A stretch of 64,000 bases of DNA, taken from an uncultured Acidimicrobiales bacterium (lineage in GTDB: Bacteria > Actinomycetota > Acidimicrobiia > Acidimicrobiales > Hopanoidiivorantaceae). Shown here piece after piece: positions 18,832 to 27,493 of this stretch (the stretch's first letter is position 1; each line of letters opens with the position of its first letter). The notes under the pieces were generated by a model, which was not told where the DNA came from, searched no databases, and was given only the letters and a program-made list of their open reading frames with translations. The DNA is taken from NCBI GenBank assembly GCA_958295755.1, contig OY282367.1:268294-332293 (forward strand). Reading direction: 5' to 3'. The translations under genes and the position numbers were made by a program.

Positions 18832-19242
18832 CTATTTCTGGTTGGTGGCATGAACATTGGTGGCATGGGCTATGGCCTCCCGCAATGTGGAGATTATGTC
18901 ATTGTGGTCTATCCAAGGGAAATCTGTTTCGAATTCTGATAGAGGCGACCCGCCGATGAAGTAGTCGGTCAGCACATAAAATGGTACGCGAGTGCCTGGA
19001 AAGCACGGAGACCCGCCCATGCGTTCAGGATCTATAGAGAGTGAGCTGTACTTCATTTGTTTTAGTTCGTCGAGGGCGGTTTCCACATCTTCTCGTTCAA
19101 CTTCAGGATGCTCCGCTAAGAAGTCGTCTAGTGTCGCCTGTGCGATAATTGCCTCTATTACGGCAGACAGTGGCACATGGGTGTCATGAAAGCAAGGCGT
19201 GCCGCCTAGAATTTCTGGAGTTGAAACTAGTTGGTGTGTCAT
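18832..19242 (-). CDS. Tandem DUF433 protein (antitoxin-like)
   Basis: The 136-residue protein consists of two DUF433 units in a row. The first is VSTPEILGGTPCFHDTHVPL (about residues 6-60) and the second is LSIDPERMGGSPCFPGTRVP (about 67-122). Each has the GG[ST]PC[FI]xx[TR]R/HVP core followed by a helical LxEFxxxFPxxxxxDIxxAL part. Single DUF433 proteins are winged-helix-like and often act as antitoxins of PIN-type (DUF5615) toxins. No such toxin gene is adjacent here. It sits alone among other TA-like genes. Confidence 0.8.
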   Translation of the reverse strand: MTHQLVSTPEILGGTPCFHDTHVPLSAVIEAIIAQATLDDFLAEHPEVEREDVETALDELKQMKYSSLSIDPERMGGSPCFPGTRVPFYVLTDYFIGGSPLSEFETDFPWIDHNDIISTLREAIAHATNVHATNQK

Positions 19243-19329
19243 TTTCTATGGTCGTGCAGAGAGACTGTGGAAATAGTTATTCTGTCATTCTAGTAGCCCT
19301 TGCTAGCAGAAAAGAAAAGTATTTGACAA

Positions 19330-19473
19330 GCGGCTAGGCTTTCTAGCCGTATGACATTATTTTCTCAGCAATCTGAACTTGCCAGCGTCGGAATTCTCAG
19401 GACCAGAACCCTGGGAGATCTTGTCGCACTCGGACCCCCAAGAGTTTTCCCCAAGTTCCTCAGCAAAGACTAG
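19330..19473 (+). pseudogene. Leader repeat copy B fused to a cassette fragment
   Basis: Positions 19330-19393 copy the leader at 11873-11936. The ATG at 19351 opens a 40-codon frame: MTLFSQQSELASVG, then ILRTRTLGDLVALGPPRVFP and KFLSKD, with TAG at 19471-19473. The second half fits the type ISP cassette motif (compare ILASRILGDLCAVG in cassette 4). The leader here contains an inverted repeat CGGCTAG/CTAGCCG. It could be a stored donor cassette or debris from a duplication. Confidence 0.65.
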
Positions 19474-19484
19474 CTCACTAAGTC

Positions 19485-19850
19485 CTAATTTTTAAGGGAT
19501 TTTAATTCGTTGATGTATTTCTTCCATCTAGTGGTGTCTTCTGTTTCTTGATTGCCTTTGAAAAAAATTTGAATAAAATCTACTAGTTCGTCATTTTCAA
19601 AATAGGCATAAACTATACGAAATGGTGACTTCTTAACTGAAAAACTTGCCATACGAGTTTTGATTATACAAATTCCGTCCTCCTCATGCAGGATGGAAGT
19701 GTTTTTGTTCCTAGCAGTGCGAGGTTGCTTTAATCTGTAATTTACGAACTCCTTGAGTTTCAAGAAGTCACTCGGTAGAGTCCGATATTTTCTTGCCAGC
19801 TTTTCGAAATCTCTAGTAAAGAGAGTATATTCCTCTTTAAAGTTCATCAT
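19485..19850 (-). CDS. RelE-like candidate toxin next to a Panacea antitoxin
   Basis: The 121-residue protein ends with a beta-rich segment, SFSVKKSPFRIVYAYFENDELVDFI followed by QIFFKGNQETEDTTRWKKYI, which resembles the core of RelE/HigB-type interferases (strand-strand-helix with KSPFRIVY). The N-terminal part is helical and basic. It begins 14 bp inside the end of the Panacea-domain gene, suggesting coupled translation. The function is inferred from fold-like pattern and position. Base composition is AT-richer than neighbours. Confidence 0.6.
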   Translation of the reverse strand: MMNFKEEYTLFTRDFEKLARKYRTLPSDFLKLKEFVNYRLKQPRTARNKNTSILHEEDGICIIKTRMASFSVKKSPFRIVYAYFENDELVDFIQIFFKGNQETEDTTRWKKYINELKSLKN

Positions 19851-20346
19851 ATTCTGCTACAGATGTATCTTCGTTCCGATAGCGAGCGTCTCTGTAGTCG
19901 AGAATATCACCGTCATTTGCGATTATCCAAGGGTAATCTGAGTGCGAATAGTCTGAAATTTTTGTAGCATTCATATCAGAAAACCGATCAAGTGTCCAAT
20001 CTATATGAGCTATATCATCAGCAGAGAGCTGGTCCATATTGGGGTCGCGAAGGGAGCGGAAACACCTTTGCTCATACGATCCTCTTGGCTCTATCCAATG
20101 TTCTACTTCGTTGTTCACCACCATCTCATGCAAGACTTCATCAAGGTTGACCATCGTAGGTCCAAAGTGATTCTTTTTGTATTGCCCACCAAGAAAATAT
20201 TCTTCGTGAATCTCGTAGTAATCGAAATCCATGAAATACAAGAGTTTATGCAAGACGGTTTCGCCCACATTAGGCTTATCGGCTGTTGCTCGTAGAACAT
20301 AGAGCAAAACCTCTTTGAGTTTGGCTACATCTTGCAGCGTGGTCAT
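19837..20346 (-). CDS. Panacea (SocA/DUF4065) domain antitoxin
   Basis: The core VLHKLLYFMDFDYYEIHEEY, then FLGGQYKKNHFGPTMVNLDE, is the Panacea/DUF4065 signature (KLLYFADF...G..Y....GP). This domain neutralises many unrelated toxins. The ATG at 20346 lies six bases after GGAGGT (20353-20358); GTG at 20352 is the alternative. The C-terminal part has an acidic, Tyr/Asp-rich extension. It is first in a two-gene operon with the RelE-like gene, behind a near-consensus promoter. Confidence 0.8.
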   Translation of the reverse strand: MTTLQDVAKLKEVLLYVLRATADKPNVGETVLHKLLYFMDFDYYEIHEEYFLGGQYKKNHFGPTMVNLDEVLHEMVVNNEVEHWIEPRGSYEQRCFRSLRDPNMDQLSADDIAHIDWTLDRFSDMNATKISDYSHSDYPWIIANDGDILDYRDARYRNEDTSVAEYDEL

Positions 20347-20370
20347 TGGCACACCTCCTCTCTGCCCTCC

Positions 20371-20399
20371 ATTATAACACTCATGGTTGCAAATGTCAG
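20371..20399 (-). promoter_or_regulatory. Near-consensus sigma-70-type promoter of the Panacea TA operon
   Basis: On the minus strand CTGACA (20399-20394), a 17-bp spacer and TATAAT (20376-20371) are followed about 20 bases later by the Shine-Dalgarno GGAGGT. The leader is therefore very short. Confidence 0.8.
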
Positions 20400-20453
20400 C
20401 ACATTATGCCTTGAGGGTATGAAGAGGAACTCTAGTCCATACAGCCGCTCAGA

Positions 20454-20478
20454 GGGGGGGGGAGGATCAGGGGGGGGG
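20454..20478 (+). repeat. Two G9 tracts in a divergent intergenic region
   Basis: G9 at 20454-20462 and G9 at 20470-20478 are separated by AGGATCA. They lie between the Panacea operon promoter (minus) and the membrane protein gene at 20615 (plus). Their length could alter promoter spacing for the plus-strand gene. The rest of 20400-20614 holds nothing recognisable. Confidence 0.9.
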
Positions 20479-20614
20479 CTTGGAGAGAGCGATGGGAGGG
20501 GAATCTGCTGATGCACTCGGTGTGGCTACGGCGCGGCTGTGGTAGCTGGAGGAAGCGATAGAGGCGAGAGTTTTGTGATGTTGGTTGAAGTTGTGCGGGT
20601 TAATACCATAGCCT

Positions 20615-21409
20615 GTGGATGTGGAGGAATCTGAATCTCAGGCTGACAAGGCTGAGGCTGGAACAACTCAGACGGGTGAGTCACAAATGAGCGGGAAGGC
20701 TCAGGCGGGCGAATCTCAGGATGGGAAGTCTCAGATGGGGAAGGCACAGGTGGGCGAATCTGAGGCTGGGAAGGCTGTGCCGAAGACGCAGGTTCCTTGG
20801 CGGGCTTTGACATTTGCTGTGGTTGCTGTGGTGGTGGGGCTGGGGGCGGGGTTTTTGATGTTGCAGCTGGCTGACAGCGGGGGAGTGGATGTGCGGCTCG
20901 GAGATGCCGAGTTCAGTGCAGGTGCGGCTCAGCAGTTGAGCGAAGATATCGCTGAAAGGGGGCCTATTCTCTACCCCGACCCGAGAGGTTCAAGCCGCCA
21001 TATCTATATACAGCATCAAGGCGAAGACTTTACTAGAGGCTGGCTGGCTTTTGAACCGCATTGGCCAGGCACGCCGAGAGAGTGCATTCTGGCGTGGGAA
21101 GCCGTGTCTGGCCAATTTGTGCCACCTGATAACCTACCCTGTGAAAGCTTGCCTCGAGCCGAGGCAGATGGGACGGCGGTGGTTGATTCGGCTGGGATGG
21201 AGTCGACCGCGATAGCTGAGACAGATGCTGAAGAAAGCGACTTGGTTTACGACAGGGAAGGAGCTGCTGGGGCGATAGAAACTGAAGAAACCTCAGAAAC
21301 TAATATCCCCAATACTGCTATTTCAGAAGCAACTCGACTGCCGCAACATCGCATCGCTGTCACACCCAGTGGCAGAGTGATCGTTACCTTACAGCGCGAC
21401 GGTGGTTAG
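20615..21409 (+). CDS. Membrane-anchored extracytoplasmic protein of unknown function
   Basis: The 264-residue protein has a cytoplasmic tail made of repeats (GESQ..GKAQ..GESQ..GKSQ, about residues 20-52), one membrane helix (ALTFAVVAVVVGLGAGFLML, about 65-85) and an outer domain with YPDPRGSSRHIYIQHQGEDF, GWLAFEPHWPGTPRECILAW and a C-terminal HRIAVTPSGRVIVTL. The outer domain looks conserved and has two cysteines. I cannot name the family. A similar gene sits beside uvrD/pcrA in other actinobacteria as far as I recall, but this is not certain. GTG or ATG starts near 20615 cannot be separated. Confidence 0.7.
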   Translation: MDVEESESQADKAEAGTTQTGESQMSGKAQAGESQDGKSQMGKAQVGESEAGKAVPKTQVPWRALTFAVVAVVVGLGAGFLMLQLADSGGVDVRLGDAEFSAGAAQQLSEDIAERGPILYPDPRGSSRHIYIQHQGEDFTRGWLAFEPHWPGTPRECILAWEAVSGQFVPPDNLPCESLPRAEADGTAVVDSAGMESTAIAETDAEESDLVYDREGAAGAIETEETSETNIPNTAISEATRLPQHRIAVTPSGRVIVTLQRDGG

Positions 21410-21424
21410 AAGCAAGCACGCTTG

Positions 21425-23878
21425 TCAAACTTTCTCAATAGGGGCAACATTAGCCAAGAGACGTTTCTGCCCAACAGAGGGGAAATCCACGACTATCTCC
21501 TCCGACTCGCCGCCGCCGATGACTTCCAAGATGGTACCGCCCCCCCAGCGTGTGTGGGAGATTTTGTCGTTGACTTTGTATTTGGCAGGCTGACTGGGTT
21601 TCGGTGCTGCCGATTTGAAAGCAATAGAGGAAGCAGGACGTGAAGAGATCTTGGTGTTTCCCCCTCCGCCAGCTTTAGTATCTCTTTCATTGGCAAAACC
21701 TTTATCGCCATCTGAATTTCCAGCCCCTAAAGCACTTCTCGACATAGAACGCCCAGCTGCAACCTCGGATCCACCACCAAACTCGTCGCTTGCCTCCGGC
21801 TCATCAGCATCAAACACGCCCGCTTCATCCAAGAATCTGCTGGGAAAGTTGTAGCTCATGTCGCCGAAGGTCATGCGGCTGGCCGACCACGAAAGCATTA
21901 GCTGGTCTTTCGCCCTAGTCATCGCCACATAAGCCAGACGCCGCTCCTCTTCCATCTCTTCAGGTTCATCCATAGAAAACTTGTGGGGGAACACGCCCTC
22001 TTCCAAGCCGATCACGAACACGAACGGGAACTCCAACCCTTTTGCCGCATGAACCGTCATCAACGATACACGATGGTCTTCCATGTAGCTGAAACCATCA
22101 TCCACATCGTCATTGCGGGTAACCAGCGCGGTGAAATCTACGAAGTCTTCAACAGTTTCATAGCCCTCCGTCAAGTCGGCCAGCTGCTGTAGGTTTTCCA
22201 GCCGCCCCTGCGCCTCAGAAATCATATAATGCTTCAAGTCCTCATCGACTTGACGGCGCAAATCACCTAGATAGCCGCTCTCCTCTAGTAATAGATTGAG
22301 CACCATAGTCGGCCCCATATCAAAACTGCCCCTCACCAAGTCGCACAGCGCAACAAACTCCTCTATGCCTTTGCGAGCCCTCTCCGACACGCCCACCTCG
22401 TGAGCTCGCCGCAAAGCCTCGCCGAAGGGCAGATGCTCCCAGCTGGCAAACGTGGCGAGCTTGGCGACGGTCTGGCTACCCACGCCACGCTTGGGAATGT
22501 TGATCACACGGGCGATGCTCTGCTGGTCGCGAGGATTCACCACAGCCCGCAGATAAGCAATCGCATCGCGTATCTCCATCCGCTCAAAAAAGCTGGTGCC
22601 GCCCACCACCTTGTGAGGAATGTCAAACCGTGTCAGAATGTCTTCTAGTAGCACGCTTTGAGCATTGGTGCGATACAGCACAGCGAAATCGTCGGCTGTG
22701 AGACTCGGGTCGCTCTGCAAAGCGGTAGCAATACGTTTGGCCACCCAGTATGCCTCATCTCGGTCGCTCTCAGCAGCATATGTCAACACCTTCCGCCCGC
22801 CGTGGGCCGTCTGACGATGCGCCCGCAAGACCTTGCGAGCACGATGCGGATTGTGGGCGATAACCTTGTTGGCAGTATCCAAAATATTTTGAGTTGAGCG
22901 GTAGTTTTCTTCCAAGAGCACGGTCTTGACATTGGCGAGTTTGCTCTCAAGCTGGCCAATGTTGCTGATGTCGGCACCTCTGAAGCGATAGATCGACTGG
23001 TCGGCATCGCCCACCACACAAATATTGCCTCGCTTGTCGCAAAGCTGCAAGATGATACTGTTTTGCGCTGCGTTCGTGTCTTGATATTCGTCCACCAAGA
23101 TGTGCTGAAACTTGTTCTGATGCCACTCCAACACATCGGGATGCTGACGGAACAACTCGTGCGTTTTTACCAGCAAATCGTCAAAATCCATCGCCCCGGC
23201 ACCTTCAAGCTGCTGCTGATACATGCGATAGACGGTGGTAACTTGGGCAGGATCGAAGACGCCACGCTCTCCGGCAACCTCGGCGAACTTATCGGGCGAG
23301 AGTAAATCGTTCTTGGCTTTGCTGATCGGATTTCGGAAGCGATTCACAGGTAGTCGCTTGGGGTCGATCCCTAGCTCTCTGAGCACATACTTAAAAACCC
23401 GTGAGGAATCTCCCGTGTCGTAGATGGAAAACTGCTCGGGATAGCCGAGCTTCGGGGCGTGACGGCGAAGAATCCGCGCACATGCCGAGTGAAAAGTGGA
23501 GACCCACATCCCGCTGATCTCAGCCTTGTCCAAAGTAACTGGGGCAGTGGTGTCTTCGCCTGTGCCACCCCCAGCATCCCACATATTTTGAGTGCTTCTA
23601 TTTTCAGTGCTGTCATATCTGCCTATGCCATCTCTGTCGCCCAGCAGCTCAGCTACCCGCTTTTTCATCTCGTTGGCGGCTTTGTTGGTGAAGGTGATGG
23701 CGAGAATCCGATAGTGCGGTACCCCCATTTCACCAATGAGGTAAGCGATCCGTCGTGTAATCACACGGGTCTTTCCCGACCCGGCTCCAGCCACCACGAG
23801 CAACGGTCCTTCGCCGTGCTTCACAGCTTCTTGTTGCTGCGGGTTGAGGTCGGTAAGCAGATGCGACATCTGAGTCAT
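21425..23878 (-). CDS. pcrA: ATP-dependent DNA helicase PcrA/UvrD
   Basis: This SF1A helicase unwinds 3'-5' in repair and replication-fork clearance. It shows Walker A VVAGAGSGKT, the TFTNKAANEM motif Ia, HILVDEYQDTN (motif II), GDADQSIYRFRGA (motif III), ENYRSTQNIL (motif IV), VSLMTVHAAKGLEF (motif V) and RLAYVAMTRA (motif VI). The C-terminal VNDKISHTRWGGGTILEV is the PcrA/UvrD tail that binds RNA polymerase. ATG 23878 (MTQMSHLL) is preferred over the TTG at 23896. About 45 extra residues sit between the motif-Ia region and WVSTFHSACARIL, where relatives have a short loop. Confidence 0.96.
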   Translation of the reverse strand: MTQMSHLLTDLNPQQQEAVKHGEGPLLVVAGAGSGKTRVITRRIAYLIGEMGVPHYRILAITFTNKAANEMKKRVAELLGDRDGIGRYDSTENRSTQNMWDAGGGTGEDTTAPVTLDKAEISGMWVSTFHSACARILRRHAPKLGYPEQFSIYDTGDSSRVFKYVLRELGIDPKRLPVNRFRNPISKAKNDLLSPDKFAEVAGERGVFDPAQVTTVYRMYQQQLEGAGAMDFDDLLVKTHELFRQHPDVLEWHQNKFQHILVDEYQDTNAAQNSIILQLCDKRGNICVVGDADQSIYRFRGADISNIGQLESKLANVKTVLLEENYRSTQNILDTANKVIAHNPHRARKVLRAHRQTAHGGRKVLTYAAESDRDEAYWVAKRIATALQSDPSLTADDFAVLYRTNAQSVLLEDILTRFDIPHKVVGGTSFFERMEIRDAIAYLRAVVNPRDQQSIARVINIPKRGVGSQTVAKLATFASWEHLPFGEALRRAHEVGVSERARKGIEEFVALCDLVRGSFDMGPTMVLNLLLEESGYLGDLRRQVDEDLKHYMISEAQGRLENLQQLADLTEGYETVEDFVDFTALVTRNDDVDDGFSYMEDHRVSLMTVHAAKGLEFPFVFVIGLEEGVFPHKFSMDEPEEMEEERRLAYVAMTRAKDQLMLSWSASRMTFGDMSYNFPSRFLDEAGVFDADEPEASDEFGGGSEVAAGRSMSRSALGAGNSDGDKGFANERDTKAGGGGNTKISSRPASSIAFKSAAPKPSQPAKYKVNDKISHTRWGGGTILEVIGGGESEEIVVDFPSVGQKRLLANVAPIEKV

Positions 23879-23964
23879 CGGGATACTCGGAGGCAAGGCA
23901 TTTTTTTAGTGTAATGCTGTGGCACTGCATGGCTTGGAATGTGGCATTTGGTAGCCTGCATATT

Positions 23965-25845
23965 GTGACCGAAGAGAAGCTACTAGATGAAGCTACACCC
24001 GCGGAGGCTGATGAGGAGGGGGCAGAAGCAGAAAAAGCAGCTACCGAAAAAGCTGAAGTAGACGAGGGTGCGAGTGAGGAGGCAGAAGTGGTTGAGGGGG
24101 CAGAAGCAAGCGAAGGGGTAGAAGCAAGCGAAGAGTCTGAAGCTGACGAGAGTGCAGAAGCAGTCAAGGGCAAGCCAGTTGATAAATTCCGAAACGGCAA
24201 CATAGTCATCGGCACAGTTATAAATGTCAATTTCCAGCAAGCCGAAATCGACCTAGGCGAAGGCGAAATCGGTGTGCTCAGTAGCCGACATTATGCCGCC
24301 GGGCTGATGGTCGACCTCACAGGTGAGATTAAAGTCGGCGACGAAGTAGAGGCAGCCGTGCTCATAAGAGCCGACCACAACAATCGGGTGGTGCTCTCGC
24401 GCACATGGGCCCGCTCGCAGCGAGCTTGGAAAAAGATAATGGAAGCCAAGCAGTCCAACACAGTCATTGAAGCGGTGATCGTGGAAGCCGTGAAAGGTGG
24501 CTTCAGCGTGGAAATAGATGACGCTAGAGGCTTCTTGCCTAGTTCGTTGGTGGTGCGCTCAGAGTTGGCCGCAGGCGAAGCAGTGCCTGACGAAGCAGTG
24601 CCTGATGTCTCAGAGCCTGAAAACTCAGAACCTGAAGAAGCTGAGCCTGAAGAAGCTGAGCCTGAAGAAGCGGAGTCTGATGTCTCAGAGCCTGAAAACT
24701 CAGAACCTGAAGCACTAGATACTGAAGAAGCTGAACCTGAAGAAGCAGAACCTGAAGAAGCGGAGCCTGACGAAGCAGAGCCAGCAGAAGCTGAACCTGC
24801 AGAATCCAGCCCCGACATTAGCCACACCTCAGACAAATTCTTAGGGCAGATAGTCAAATGCAAAGTCATAGAAGCCAATCCTGAAAAAAGTCGTTATGTG
24901 CTTTCACACAAAGCCGCCGTTCGCACCGAACAGCGCATGAAAGAAAAAGAGCGCGTAGCTAGTTTAGAGAAGGGCACCATTGTCTCAGGCAAAGTTGTGG
25001 CACTAGAAGACTATGGAGCTTTCATAGACATCGGCGGTGCCAGAGGGCTACTCCACCGCACGGAGATGGCATGGAACCACCCTGCTGAGCCGGGAGAAAT
25101 CCTGCAGATGGGAGAAAGCGTCTTTTGTCAAATTGTCAAGATAAATAAAGAGAAGGCGCAAGTGGGCCTGTCGTTGCGCTTGGGCGAAAACCCTATTGGT
25201 GAGATTTCTGTGGGACAGCGGCTCACGGGCAAAGTAGATCGCCTGGCCTATGCTGGTGCGCTGGTCGCCTTGGATATCCCCGACCATAAAGTGCCGGACT
25301 CCCCTGAAGTGACAGACTCCCAAGAAGAAGACGAAGAAGGCAGCGACAAGACCGATGTCACAGATGATGTCACAGATAATGAAACCTCTGCGGCTACTGC
25401 ACCCACTTCGCCCAAGTGCTCACTTCACGGTTTCGTGCATGTGAGTGAGATGTCGGAATACCCTCTTCGCCGTCCGCAGAGGGTGGTGCTGCCCGGCGAC
25501 AAGGTGGCAGTGAAAGTCATAGAAGTGCAACGCAAGCAACGTCGCATAGGTCTGTCGATCATAGATGCCATAGTTCCTGATGAGCTGGCTTCAAATGGGC
25601 TAGCTTCGGATGAGCCAGTTCCAGTTGAGCCAGTTCCAGATGAACCAGTTCCAGATGAGCCAGTTTCAGATGAGCCAGTTTCAGATGAGCTGCCGGAAGA
25701 GTCCCAACCTGGCGATGAAGAAGCCTCGGTAGATGTTCTTACAGATGAAGTTTTTGTTGCCGAAGAATCTAGTGAAGAAGCCAGTGAAGAAGTCAGCGAA
25801 GAAGCCAATGAAGAAAGTTCACCGGATAAGGGTGGGGAAAAATAA
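23965..25845 (+). CDS. rpsA: S1-domain protein (ribosomal protein S1-like) with acidic insertions
   Basis: The protein has an acidic N-terminal tail and four S1 RNA-binding domains: GTVINVNFQQAEIDLGEGEI, AVIVEAVKGGFSVEIDDARGF, GKVVALEDYGAFIDIGGARG and a last one starting GKVDRLAYAGALVAL. It resembles bacterial S1, which helps mRNA binding at the small subunit. Two S1 domains are interrupted. About 90 residues of EPEEAEPEEAEPEE-type repeats split domain 2 before FLGQIVKCKVIEA, and about 45 acidic residues split domain 4 before LHGFVHVSEMS. The C-terminus is also acidic (DEPVPDEPV repeats). GTG 23965 (VTEEKLLDE) is a likely start; ATG 23914 is possible. Confidence 0.85.
   Translation: MTEEKLLDEATPAEADEEGAEAEKAATEKAEVDEGASEEAEVVEGAEASEGVEASEESEADESAEAVKGKPVDKFRNGNIVIGTVINVNFQQAEIDLGEGEIGVLSSRHYAAGLMVDLTGEIKVGDEVEAAVLIRADHNNRVVLSRTWARSQRAWKKIMEAKQSNTVIEAVIVEAVKGGFSVEIDDARGFLPSSLVVRSELAAGEAVPDEAVPDVSEPENSEPEEAEPEEAEPEEAESDVSEPENSEPEALDTEEAEPEEAEPEEAEPDEAEPAEAEPAESSPDISHTSDKFLGQIVKCKVIEANPEKSRYVLSHKAAVRTEQRMKEKERVASLEKGTIVSGKVVALEDYGAFIDIGGARGLLHRTEMAWNHPAEPGEILQMGESVFCQIVKINKEKAQVGLSLRLGENPIGEISVGQRLTGKVDRLAYAGALVALDIPDHKVPDSPEVTDSQEEDEEGSDKTDVTDDVTDNETSAATAPTSPKCSLHGFVHVSEMSEYPLRRPQRVVLPGDKVAVKVIEVQRKQRRIGLSIIDAIVPDELASNGLASDEPVPVEPVPDEPVPDEPVSDEPVSDELPEESQPGDEEASVDVLTDEVFVAEESSEEASEEVSEEANEESSPDKGGEK
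24580..24800 (+). repeat. In-frame acidic repeat array within S1 domain 2
   Basis: Repeats of GAAGCTGAGCCTGAA-type units encode EPEEAEPEE and SEPENSEPE modules, with a duplicated DVSEPENSEPE block. The repeat lies inside the S1 fold rather than between domains. Confidence 0.85.
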
Positions 25846-25927
25846 AATTTCTAGCTTGTCCGAAACCCTTCGGCGGCGACCACAACTTACTACGCCAACC
25901 GGTGGGGAAAAATAAAATTTCTAGCTT
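25831..25927. repeat. 27-bp direct repeat copying the S1 gene end
   Basis: GGTGGGGAAAAATAAAATTT plus CTAGCTT occurs at 25831-25857, covering the last codons and stop of the S1 gene, and perfectly again at 25901-25927, 70 bp downstream. The second copy abuts the end of guaA on the other strand. Confidence 0.95.
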
Positions 25928-27493
25928 CTACTCCCACTCAATAGTGCCGGGGGGTTTTGAGGTTATGTCGTAGGCCACTCTATTCACCTGCGGCACTTCG
26001 TTGATGATGCGGCTCGACATCGTAGCTAGCACCTCAGGCGGAAGCCGTGCCCAGTCGGCTGTCATAGCGTCTTCGCTGGTTACCGCACGGATCACAATCA
26101 GGTGGGCATAGGTGCGCTCATCGCCCATCACGCCAACTGTGTGCACATCTGGCAACACAGCAAAATACTGCCAAACATCAGCGTCGGCACGGGCGATTTC
26201 TTCACGCACGATGGCGTCTGCCTCTTGCAAAAGAGCGACTGCCTCGGGCGTTACTTCGCCAATAACCCTAACGGCTAGCCCCGGCCCCGGAAACGGCTGA
26301 CGTTGGACGATCTCATCAGGCAAGCCGAGCGACCTGCCCACCTGTCGCACTTCGTCCTTAAATAGGCGCACCAGAGGCTCTACTAACTCAAACTCCAAAT
26401 CTTCAGGCAGGCCACCCACATTGTGATGACTTTTGATTTTGGCGGCGTGCCCAGTGCCAGATTCAATCACATCTGGATACAACGTGCCCTGCACCAAAAA
26501 CTCAGCATCGCCCACCTCAGAAGCCGCCTCTTCAAAGGTGCGTATGAAAAGCTCGCCGATGATGCTGCGTTTGCGTTCAGGATCGGAAACTCCCCGTAGT
26601 CGCTCAAAAAACTTACCGCTGGCGTCCACATGTACAAGCTCTGCGCCCATGTTGCGTCCGAAAGTCTCAATCACTTGCTCGGCTTCGCCCTTGCGCAGTA
26701 GCCCTGTATCTACAAACACGCAAGTGAGACGCTCCCCCAGCGCACGGTGAGCGAGAGTAGCTGCCACCGAAGAATCTACCCCGCCCGACAGCCCACAAAT
26801 AGCCCGCCCATCGCCCACTTGAGCAGCGATGGCTGCCACAGATTCTTCAGCGATAGATGCGGGTGTCCAAGTGCCTTCAGTGCCACACACCCCTCGCACG
26901 AACCGCTCTATGATGGCTTGGCCGTGTGTGGTATGTGCCACTTCTGGGTGGAATTGCACCCCGTAAATACCACGGCTAGCATCCTCAAAGGCTGCAACAG
27001 GCGAGTCGGCGGTGACTGCTGTGACATTACAGCCATCAGGAGCCGTGGCGATAGCATCAAAATGGCTCATCCATACATCTTGAGTGTCGGGCAGGTTGGT
27101 CAGTAGCCCCCAAGCATCGGAGCTTGTGGCAGAAGACTGTGTGGCGCGGCAGATTTGCAAAACAGTACGCCCGTATTCCCCACGACCTGTCTGTTTTACC
27201 GAGCCGCCAAGTTCGTGAGCCAGCAACTGCGCTCCATAGCAGATGCCCAAAGTCGGCACACCCAACCCATAGACATCGGGGTCAAGTTGTGGAGCAAACT
27301 CGGCATAGACCGACTTCGGCCCCCCGCTCAAAATGAGCCCCTTGGGTTGGCGACTAGCTAGCTCAGATGCTGAGATTTCGTGTGAGACTATTTCGCTGTA
27401 GACGCCAGCTTCGCGCACTCTGCGAGCAATCAGCTGTGCGTATTGCGCCCCGAAATCCACCACCAAGACGGTGTCTCGGCTATCTCCCTTCAA
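25928..27493 (-). CDS. guaA: GMP synthase (glutamine-hydrolysing)
   Basis: GMP synthase converts XMP to GMP. The 521-residue product has the class I amidotransferase part with [16 protein letters not shown] (nucleophile Cys) and the [11 protein letters not shown] histidine, then the ATP pyrophosphatase motif [11 protein letters not shown] and the C-terminal dimer domain ending [13 protein letters not shown]. The start is uncertain. TTG 27493 overlaps the upstream gene end by 14 bp, and an AAGGGAGA lies within that overlap, so a start a few codons further in is possible. Confidence 0.97.
   Translation of the reverse strand: MKGDSRDTVLVVDFGAQYAQLIARRVREAGVYSEIVSHEISASELASRQPKGLILSGGPKSVYAEFAPQLDPDVYGLGVPTLGICYGAQLLAHELGGSVKQTGRGEYGRTVLQICRATQSSATSSDAWGLLTNLPDTQDVWMSHFDAIATAPDGCNVTAVTADSPVAAFEDASRGIYGVQFHPEVAHTTHGQAIIERFVRGVCGTEGTWTPASIAEESVAAIAAQVGDGRAICGLSGGVDSSVAATLAHRALGERLTCVFVDTGLLRKGEAEQVIETFGRNMGAELVHVDASGKFFERLRGVSDPERKRSIIGELFIRTFEEAASEVGDAEFLVQGTLYPDVIESGTGHAAKIKSHHNVGGLPEDLEFELVEPLVRLFKDEVRQVGRSLGLPDEIVQRQPFPGPGLAVRVIGEVTPEAVALLQEADAIVREEIARADADVWQYFAVLPDVHTVGVMGDERTYAHLIVIRAVTSEDAMTADWARLPPEVLATMSSRIINEVPQVNRVAYDITSKPPGTIEWE

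Noticed and set aside
20526..20813. Minus-strand Pro/Ser-rich frame (95 codons)
   Set aside because: It is antisense to the repeat-rich N-terminus of the membrane-anchored protein, with no start signal or family.
24291..24878. 195-codon minus-strand frame rich in SGSASSGS
   Set aside because: It is the antisense of the EPEEAEPEE repeats in the S1 gene.
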